From Neonectria sp. B-13 (lineage: Eukaryota; Ascomycota; Sordariomycetes; Hypocreales; Nectriaceae), in NCBI GenBank assembly GCA_002682825.1, contig NOKP01000010.1, forward strand, positions 1,302,001-1,366,000: a stretch of 64,000 nt of DNA, written 5' to 3'. Within the stretch, counting starts at the first letter, position 1. Each line of letters opens with the position of its first letter. A model generated the notes under the pieces. That model was not told the origin of the DNA and did not search any database. It saw only the letters and a list, made by a program, of their open reading frames with translations. The position numbers and the translations under genes are program-made. Positions 56,224 to 64,000 of this stretch are shown piece by piece.

Positions 56224-58356
56224 TCACGCATAGGTACGCTGTCGCTTTTCCGGCGGACTTTGACCATCTATCCGTGCTTGGCTGTTTTGCGGTGCCTGGG
56301 AAATACCCCCTGGAAACGTGGCTCGAGTCGCGCTGCTGGGGGTCATGCCATACGGGCCTGCCCCGTTGACCATGGCGTACCCTTGGTCCATTCCGCTGTT
56401 CATCGGAGAGGCCTGTGGCATTTGGCCTGGTGACCAAGTCGATCCTGTTGCCGGAGGAGTGGGTGTCGTCTCGAATTTGAAGGGCGTTCCTGACGCGGTC
56501 AAGCTACCTGGCGGGTTCATGTAACCCGCACCACCGACTACATAACCTGACCCGGATTCCTGCTGGGTGGCCGGGTCGTAATTCTTGAGTAAGTAGCTCA
56601 AGTGGTTCTCTACGATCTTGAGCATACCGCTCTTGGTGAACGGCTTGGCCAGGACTCCGTTCATGCCTAATTCGAAATCAGCTTCCGTCTCCCCCATCAT
56701 GCAATTTAGCCGGCCAGTACTCACCATGTTCAAAGTAGCAGTGCACTTCATCTGACCGGATGTTTGATGTCATGGCGACAATGGGAATGGAGGGACAGTC
56801 CTGGCGAATATACATGGTAGTCGAGACACCATCCAACCTGGGCATGATGATGTCCATGAAGATCATGTCAAAGTGGTCCCTACCGACACTCGTGATTCGA
56901 CTATAGGCTTCCGCACCATTTTGCTACAACGACACGGTTAGTGACGGGGCGAAAACACATACCCGCAGTACGGAGTCACTTACAGCATGTTCAACTTCAC
57001 ATCCCATAGACTTCAGGAACTTGATACCAATCTTGGAGCAGGTGGGGTCGTCTTCAACGAGGAAGATTCTCGGTTTCCTGGCCCCCCACTGTAGGGCTGA
57101 GGTGTTGTTGGAGCTTGGCGGGGCGGTTGTCGTGTTTATCGGCTGAGGAGCAGGAACCTCCTGCATGGCACCAACACTCGAATCGTTGGGCATGGCGTAA
57201 GGAATCTTATGAATGTGATCGGAATGGAAGGGATCGATGCCGACGGTCTGGCCTACTGGGTACACGGGATATCGGTTGATGTCGTTCATCGGGTCATGCA
57301 TCAAGGGCATCGAGGCCTGAGGAATCACAACAGCAGAGTCCGCCGGGGATCCATAGACGCCCTGGAGGCGTTCGAGTTCCCTGTCGGCAATCGAGTCCGG
57401 TGTCACGCTTGACAGAAGCTCCCGAGCCCGTCGCAGCTCAGGCGCCGACTCGTCTCCATCCAACGGCGAGGCTCCAACGCCGAGGTGGAGCGACTGCTGA
57501 TGGCGGGTGTTCCTGTCGCTGGAGGAGAGAAAGTTGAGCATCTCATGTTGGGACCCCTTCTGGGCGTTGAGCATCTTTTGAAGCGTCAAGACCTCGTTGA
57601 CGAGCAGCCGGTTTGTTTGGGAGACCTCGGTGAACAACTCCTGAAGTTGTTGCACCTGCTGTTGTGTTGCCGTGAGCTGCTCGGTCAGGACACTGATATG
57701 ATGGCCTGTGGTGAAGTCCTCGGTGGCCTGGGTTCTTCTCGGTGCAGGTGCTTTTCGGCGGATGTTGTCGAGGTCATCTTTGCTCCCGACTCTGAAGTTG
57801 GGATGCTTAAATTCAAGAGTCTATGCCAAAGTGTTAATACTCGCGGGGTAGTCACAGCATATGGGTACGGGATGGACTAACGTTTGCGCCGTTTGCGGCA
57901 GAGCCGCTGTCATTTGTCTGCCTCACTTTGTGGAAGTCATACTTGTTAAGCTGACGAACAAAGCTGGCCATGTTGCTGTGCTTGAAGTGCTTGGGGAGGA
58001 TTGATCGAGTGAATTTTTCATTCTAAGCTACGGTATTAGCATCTCCATGAACGCGGGGCGGGGATACAAATATATCATACCTCGACCACCACAAATGTAT
58101 CGCCATCTTTGCCCCATCGGGCGACTTCCTGATGCGCCGGGTCCTCGAGCATTCTAGAATACAGTCAGTAGAGGAACTATCAAAGGATTTTGGAGCATGC
58201 GTACCGATACAGTTTGCGGACCTGAAAAAGGGGTGAGGGGGGTTAACAAGACGTCCAGATGGAGGGCCAAGATGGGGGGTTGATTGAGCCACTCACAAAC
58301 TCGCTGGCATTGCTGCCGCCGACCCCCGGGGTTGGGGTGACCTCGCCTCCAGACAT
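56224..58356 (-). CDS. skn7: SKN7-type transcription factor / response regulator
   Basis: Terminal response regulator of the fungal osmotic/oxidative-stress phosphorelay; binds DNA through an HSF-type domain. Spliced on the minus strand: 58356-58297, 58221-58205, 58153-58081, 58022-57882, 57820-56984, 56923-56725, 56666-56224, coding 589 aa. Exon 2 is only 17 nt (VRKLY plus two bases). The HSF domain is at about residues 18-120: [54 protein letters not shown] Gln/Leu-rich coiled coil follows ([20 protein letters not shown]). The receiver domain starts near 347 ([20 protein letters not shown]), with acidic Asp354/355, phosphoacceptor Asp400 ([11 protein letters not shown]) and Lys450 ([11 protein letters not shown]). 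The C-terminal 120 residues are Pro/Ser/Gln-rich. Histidine-kinase partners are not in the window. Confidence 0.95.
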
Positions 58357-58861
58357 GGCGAGGTTGAGGTCTAGGGATGTGCACTGCGTGGGCGGGTTGC
58401 GAGACTGCGGGCTTGGAGCGATAGAGGAGGCGCTGGCGAGAGTTGCGAGAACCACGTAGTCGGCTATCGAGCCGTCGGGCCGAGACGAGTATATCGGGTC
58501 CAGTTGTGATCCGATCAAGCAAAGCGCTTTAGGGGAGGGCTCTCGGCGGCGGGTGCCCGTCGGTCGAACAGAGCAGCGCGATGGCCGGGGCGAGGGAGAC
58601 GGACGGGACGGGCGATGGTTCGGCGTCGCGGCGAGGTAGGACAAAGGTCGGGCGATCGGGAGCGAGGCGGAGCAGGTAGCGGAGGCGAGAGGCAGGTCGG
58701 TAGAGCCCAGGTGAGCGTGCGACAGGTGAGCGGAAGCTGCGCGGAAGCTGTGCGAAAGCGAAAGCTTGATGCAGATATCTCTGAGAGAAGCCCCTGGTGA
58801 GAGGCAGGTCGCCGGAGGAGGAGTGACGCTGCGACGAAGGACGGGCGCAATTGGAGGGACA

Positions 58862-58932
58862 GGGACGGGGAACGGGGGACGGGGAACGGGAGACGGGGAA
58901 CGGGGAATGGGGAATGGGGAACGGGGACAGGG
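58862..58932 (+). repeat. G-rich imperfect repeat (ACGGGG-type)
   Basis: About ten imperfect copies of a 6-8 base unit around ACGGGGA. The plus strand carries many runs of three to five Gs with short loops, so a G-quadruplex is sterically plausible. The tract lies about 510-580 bases upstream of the SKN7 start codon, with the G-rich strand being the SKN7 template strand. Confidence 0.8.
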
Positions 58933-59000
58933 CCTGAGTTGTATATCAGGATCGAGGCTGGGCGTGTGTGCGAGTTGGGCGGGCGGGCGTGAGTGGAACA

Positions 59001-59033
59001 GAGAGACAGAGACAGAGACAGAGAACAGAGACA
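59001..59033. repeat. GAGACA microsatellite
   Basis: GAGACA is repeated about five times with one AGAACA interruption. Confidence 0.85.
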
Positions 59034-60008
59034 ATGACCGAACAAGGTGACAAGTAGTTAACTGACAGCCTGACAGGGCCAGCAGGTGCCCGGCGGTAGT
59101 GGTGGTAGTGGTCCTCAGCGACGGTGCTACTACTATGTACTAGTAGTACTAGGGACGGACAGGACGGTCCAGGGTACGGTTCAGCTGCGGTACCGCGCCG
59201 GCCGGGGACGAGGCAGGACAGGGCAAATACAGGGCAACAAAGACCAGATTCGGTACTCCGCTCCGCACGTACAAGGTACATGACCAGCTGCAGTTCCGGT
59301 GGCCACGGCCTCTATGACCCGTCGAGCCGTTCACCCATCCGTCCTGGGCTGTATCCGTACGTCGTACCTCGTAGTCGGGTCCGGGGCTTCCAGCTCCCTT
59401 CCCTTGCTCCAGCAGGGCAGCCCGCGAACCTCCAATACCGGCGGGCAGCAGGTTCATCCATCCCACAGCCGTAACCACCTGGGCGCGGGTAGGGAAGCCC
59501 CGGGAACAGAACTACCTGCCACCACCACCACCAGCCCGCCCGCGCCGCCCGTCGATTGAAGAAGCCCAAGCGGCCAAGCCCCCAAAAAGCCCGAATCCCA
59601 CGACCAACCAAGCCAAGCCCAGGAAGAAGGAAAAAGCTTGAGTCTCTCGCGCCGGAGAGGAGGGGGGGGGCTTCCCGGGGAGGGACTAGCCGCAAGCGAT
59701 CGCGGTGGGAATGGAGCGCTATCGCGAGAAGAAGTTTGGCGGCCGGCCGTGGGGGGTGTGTGTCGCGGCGACCGGGGGAGGGGTTGGAGGGCTGGAGAGG
59801 GTCACTTTCCAGGGCTATTTGCCCATAGCGCCGCCCGTCATCTTCCGTGATTGGCTGGAGTACCAAGAAGATCGCCCCCCGGACTCAAGTTGAGTGGCGT
59901 CGGGTGGGCCACGGTCGAGTGAGATGGGCTGGCGATGGCCCAGTGCCAGTGAGCGGACCAGTGAGCGGTCCAGTGGACAGCAGACTCCTTGGTCTCACTT
60001 GTAGCCCA

Positions 60009-60058
60009 CTGCGCACTGCACACACTGCACACTGCACGCCGCACGCCGCACGCTGCAC
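60009..60058. repeat. CACTGCA/CACGCCG short tandem repeat
   Basis: A 7-base unit (CACTGCA, drifting to CACGCCG) recurs seven times with variation. Noncoding. Confidence 0.75.
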
Positions 60059-60852
60059 CTCAGTCTCCCACTCCCAGCTCCTAGGTACCGCCGATTAGGG
60101 ATAGGTTTAAGGTAATTACGAGGTCCCTCCCCGTAGCAGTCAGTTGTTGGGAGCTGGGGCCCCTTCGAGCCTTCTTTGGGCCACCTCCATGTGATGTTGA
60201 AGTGCTGGAGACGCCACCTGGATCGCGGTTGCGCAATGGACAGGGCGGGCTCAGCCATTCTCTTCACTCGCTCGCTAGTAGTCACCCACATCCCGTCCGT
60301 TTCTGACTGCCAGACTACTCACTAAGTTATATCTCAGTCGTCACCAACCCCGAATAGTTCCGGCGTCGGTCCTTGCCTGTTCCGAGAGCGCTTCTGAGTG
60401 TTGAACTTGGGCGACATCGTATCCATCCCGTACCTTGCCCAGTAGCCCACGCCAACCCACCCGCGGGCAAAAAGCCAAAGTCAAGCCATCTGAAGCCATC
60501 TGCAGACGTGCCATCCCAGGTCATGCTCCGCCATGCATGCAGGGAGACCGATGCGTGCGGGCCCTGTCGGGACGCGCTCGCAGTTACCCAAAACCAAACG
60601 CCAGGCCCGTTTAAACTTCAGACTTGGAGGTGAGGGCGGCCCAAACCGAACAAGCGAGGGCTTGCAGCCTTGCTCGTGGGCTCGTCGAATCGTGGAGCCG
60701 CTGTCCTGGCTGGGAATCCAATCGGTCCCAAAGGAATGCCGACCAATTTCCCCGACCTCATCGTCGCTCGATGAGCATCGAGACCGGACCCAGCTGTTCG
60801 GGCCCCGTTTGCCCCGTCCCTGGAACACCGGCGCCCTGTTTGCACACTTGCT

Positions 60853-60949
60853 CTGGAGACCGGAGACCGGAGACTGGAAACTGGAAACTGAGAACTGACA
60901 ACTGGAAACTGAAAGCTGGAAACCGGAGACTGGAAACCGGAGACTGGAG
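60853..60949. repeat. Degenerate 7-bp minisatellite (GGAGACC/GGAAACT)
   Basis: About fourteen copies of a 7-base unit GGARACY with mixed variants; two longer blocks share AAACCGGAGACTGGA. The variant mix suggests expansion of a short unit and then divergence. Noncoding; not a known fungal telomere sequence. Confidence 0.8.
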
Positions 60950-63238
60950 GCGCCCAGCAATTTGGCACATCGATCCAATCACCTCCATCGGGTCCAAGCC
61001 GGCACTTGGATGTGGCCTGGACGTGATAGACTATTCCTTCTTCGTATCCGCACATACGGCGGTAGTGAATGTCAGTCAACCCATAATCCCTGCCGTTCCA
61101 TCATGTCTCTTATTTCTTCTTTTCCTCCTCAACCATCATGCCACCCGTGGTCCTCCTTGGGCAATATGATTCATGCTCCAGGTCTTCATAGACAGGCAAT
61201 TACTCATTTGCTTTTTATCGGACCATTAATCTTGTCACAGACTGTGCTCGCTGTGACGCCAACCGTGCTTGTGAGACCTGTTTGACCCAGCAGCGGCTTC
61301 GAGAACGCGGGCTCTTTTCAGGCTTGGAGGCGTCAGCGCCACACACTTCCGACGCCCGAAAGAACTCGGGGATTCAGCCGTCAACAATGTAGGTCCATAC
61401 TTTGTAGTAGGGAGGGCATTAAGGCGTGAACTTGTCAAGGGGCAAGGGAAAATTAGTATGCCCACGAGAGGCACCGCCATTGCTTGGTTCAACACTATTT
61501 GGTTCGGCACTAGTTGAAACGGGACAATCGTCCCGGATAAGAAGCTGCAGAGTCGACGCCGATAAGCTCACCGTCCAAATTGGGCCGATGAACCACCAGT
61601 CCACCATGCAGAAACCCCATGCCGCCTTACCTTCAGCTTGCCTCTCACTGCCGCGATCGTCCTGGGGAGAATGCCGGTTGAAGTCCACTGTCCACTGTCC
61701 ACCGTCTACTGTAGGGATTTCAGATCTCAATCCCATGCCTGTGGATCTAGCCGGCCGAAGGAGTGATGGACCAGGCTGTGAGAAACTAGGCGATGGTGCC
61801 GACAAGGATATGGCGTTTTCCCTCACCCAGGGCCACCGTCAAAATTGCTCCTCGCATACCGCTGGCGGGTGGGTGGCTTCTGCTGGCCCAACGCCGGGGC
61901 CGAATGTAGATTCGAGGATTCGGCTAGCACCTTGTGCCGAGGGTATCAGTAGTATGTATGGCCACGTACGACGTACAAATACGGACTATGTGGAATCGAG
62001 CATGCGGGAGTCTTTGATCACGAATGCGAGAAGGAAACGGGCCGAGGCTGATCTTACGAGGGGCAAAATATCCCCCAGGCCATTATGCTGTCGAGCATGG
62101 AGAAAAACGAGCAGAGAAGCCCTGAAGGTACAGGGCCAATACGGACGGTGAGTGGCTTGTTTAGTTGCGCCAGGGAAACGACGCTCTCGCACCGTCTTCG
62201 ACTTGCACGTTTTGGGAAGGTCTGCAGGCAGGTCGACTATCAACGCGGCAATTTACAATCCGGAGCCGGAAGCATTGACATCCGCCTTTAGGTATCATCA
62301 ATCATGTCTCGGCTGTGACAGCGACCATTCCATGTTCCAATATGATCGACCTCCACAAGCACGATCTGCCTTCGCTTGCTCCGTTCATTAGTGGATGATG
62401 GGTCCGACAAATAGACGGACAACATGGAAAATGCCACGTTTCCAGCCGCCACCGGGATCTGTTGGGCCAGTCCAAGTAGTAGCCTACCCCAAAACAAAAC
62501 TGCACAAAGCAAACAGATCAAAGCAAACAGATCAGGGTCATGAAGCCGGAAAAGCAAGATGCCAGTCACCGGACTCGCCGACGAAAGCCACGGCAAAAGC
62601 ATGGCAAACCTCCCCAATTGGGCCCGCGGCGTCCCAGTCGGGCTTTCGGTAGAATTGGCTACCGGTACTCTAGGCGCCATTGCGCTCTGGCGCCGTCGCT
62701 ACAGTGCTGTCTATCTATCAAATTTGTCGTCTTTTTGGCTGCCACGCGGTTGGGGCGGATAGCCTCCATTCGGCGCACCGTCAACGGGCGGGTCGACTTA
62801 CACCACTCGGCTTGGCCTATGTCAGCGCCGGATTGGTACACGGCCCCACTTATTGTACACACACAGCCACAACCTATCATCTTGATTACTGATTACAGTT
62901 GCACAAGACCTTCAGCTTTGAGGCGGAAGTGCCGGTCAGGAATGTTGCATGAAGTCTATCACTTTGAGTCGTGCATACTGCTGCTCCACAGAACCGGATA
63001 GGGTAGTCTAACAGCTTGGCAGCTCGGCTTACTAGCTTACCTAACCCCTTGCCTGGGCTGCCTTGGCCAGAGTACCCCGCATACACCGAGCCTCACCGAG
63101 CCTCACCGCGGTGGGAAATTTCCCGTGGATGCTCCAATTGAGTCACAGGCCGGAATTTTGTCCTCGCGCCCAAACGCCCTCACACCACGGAAACCCACCA
63201 CTTGGCCCACCTCAACGCACCATTTCCACCTCTTGGCG

Positions 63239-64000
63239 ATGTCGCATAAAGGGAACAAGGGCAAGAAGTCCGCCAAGGCGGGCGCTGAGAGCAAGAGCGA
63301 GGATGTTCTGCAGGCAGTTGTAGGTGCCATCGCGGGGTACCTTGAAGGCAGCGCGAGCTCACGATGCGTCACAGGTCCTCGCCGATTCGTTCCAAGAGCG
63401 ATACCGACCCTTCACGACAGAGAAGCCAAGAGTGAGACCCCATCCCGACGATCGGCTGCGGTCGTGTCCATGCTAATGCCGCTATGTTCAGTGTCTCCTT
63501 CCCCTCGCCAACACCCCTCTCATCGAATACACCCTCGAGTTCCTGGCCATGAATGGCGTCAACGAAGTGTACATCTACTGCGGCGCCCACACCGACCAAG
63601 TTGAAGATTACATCAGTCGTTCGAGGTGGTCCACCGCATCCCGGACCTGCCCCTTCTCCGTCCTGCAGTTCGTCCGAGTTTCCGACGCTCGCTCGGTTGG
63701 CGATGTCCTTCGCGACATGGACAAGCGAGCACTGGTCGACGGAGACTTTATTCTGGTTCACGGAGATCTAGTCTCCAACATCATGCTCGACGGAGCTTTG
63801 GCGGCGCACCGAAAGCGAAAGGAGACGAGCGCGGCCAACATCATGACCATGGTTCTGCGCAGCGGAGGACAGGATGAGCATCGGACTAAGACGCACGGAA
63901 TCACTCCCATCTTCGTCGTCGACACCAAGACCCAGCGATGCCTGCACTACGACGAGATGAGCCCCCTCAACAGCGACCGATACATGTCATTGGACCCTGC
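63239..64000 (+). CDS. gcd6: eIF2B epsilon subunit (GCD6), N-terminal part, runs off window
   Basis: Catalytic subunit of the guanine nucleotide exchange factor for eIF2, a control point of translation initiation. Visible exons: 63239-63319, 63375-63431 and 63492 to the window edge. ATG at 63239 begins MSHKGNKGKKSAKAGAESKS. Exon junctions read QAVVLADSFQERYRPFTTEK, then CLLPLANTPLIEYTLEFLAM, which is the nucleotidyltransferase-like domain of eIF2B epsilon; GVNEVYIYCGAHTDQVEDYI, RDMDKRALVDGDFILVHGDL and ITPIFVVDTKTQRCLHYDEM follow. The C-terminal hexapeptide-repeat and catalytic W2/HEAT domains lie outside. Introns of 55 and 60 nt. Confidence 0.93.

Larger units (their letters stand above)
58357..63238. 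other. Repeat-rich intergenic region, 4.9 kb
   Basis: Upstream sequence of SKN7 (left) and of eIF2B epsilon (right). Four simple-repeat tracts are listed separately. ORFs here are shifted readings of repeats or random; no protein or RNA gene is supported. Confidence 0.45.

Noticed and set aside
58243..59045. Long Pro/Arg/Ser-rich minus-strand ORFs upstream of SKN7
   Set aside because: They translate the G-rich and GAGACA repeat tracts and the SKN7 leader; the real SKN7 start is at 58356.
60853..60949. GGARACY repeats as an internal telomere
   Set aside because: Does not match TTAGGG or related fungal telomere words, and genes continue on both sides.

Overview
The window is nuclear DNA of a filamentous ascomycete (Pezizomycotina, most likely a Sordariomycete). 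Evidence: genes with short introns (about 48-90 nt) carrying GTRNGT donors, CTAAC/CTGAC branch sites and YAG acceptors; long pyrimidine-rich leaders; and ascomycete proteins such as an SKN7 response regulator, a fungal complex I 21.3 kDa subunit, a fungal phosphoketolase and AIM24. I cannot name the genus. No tRNA, rRNA, CRISPR array or intact transposon was seen. Most gene models below were spliced by hand and each closes in frame.

Layout: 3' end of an acidic, membrane-tailed protein (2-331); mitoribosomal protein uS2m (693-2305); SPT10-like acetyltransferase (3269-5065); CCT7 chaperonin (minus, 5487-7446); an unknown protein (minus, 8413-9069); ankyrin protein (minus, 10018-10611); a doubtful 47-aa ORF (minus, 11485-11628); a 4 kb gap; phosphoketolase (15771-18343) convergent with a GNAT acetyltransferase (minus, 18639-19322); MSH2 (minus, 20058-22954) divergent from a ZIP zinc transporter (24911-26743); an 11-exon secreted subtilase (minus, 27239-30151); a 4.6 kb gene-poor stretch; a small basic protein (34776-35177).

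Next is an accessory patch: a P-loop-lacking STAND/NACHT-like protein (minus, 36604-38350) head-to-head and overlapping with the severed C-terminal half of an AAA+ ATPase (38322-39086). Then a kinesin-10 with a C-terminal helix-hairpin-helix (minus, 39832-42017) divergent from AIM24 (42540-43845), and an MFS monocarboxylate-type transporter (45875-47480).

The most unusual object is at 48081-49214, minus strand: five tandem units in which near-identical introns (159-192 nt) separate divergent exon-like blocks of 51-61 nt. It lies directly downstream, on the same strand, of the complex I subunit gene (minus, 49361-50154). The remainder holds TRM10 (50762-51985), DNA primase small subunit PRI1 (minus, 52076-53734), a possible frameshifted membrane-protein remnant (53930-54320), SKN7 (minus, 56224-58356), a repeat-rich 4.9 kb gap, and the 5' part of eIF2B epsilon (63239-64000, running off the window).

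There is no operon logic or biosynthetic cluster. Most genes are housekeeping (mitochondrial translation and respiration, protein folding, DNA replication and repair, translation initiation, tRNA modification) with accessory genes between.
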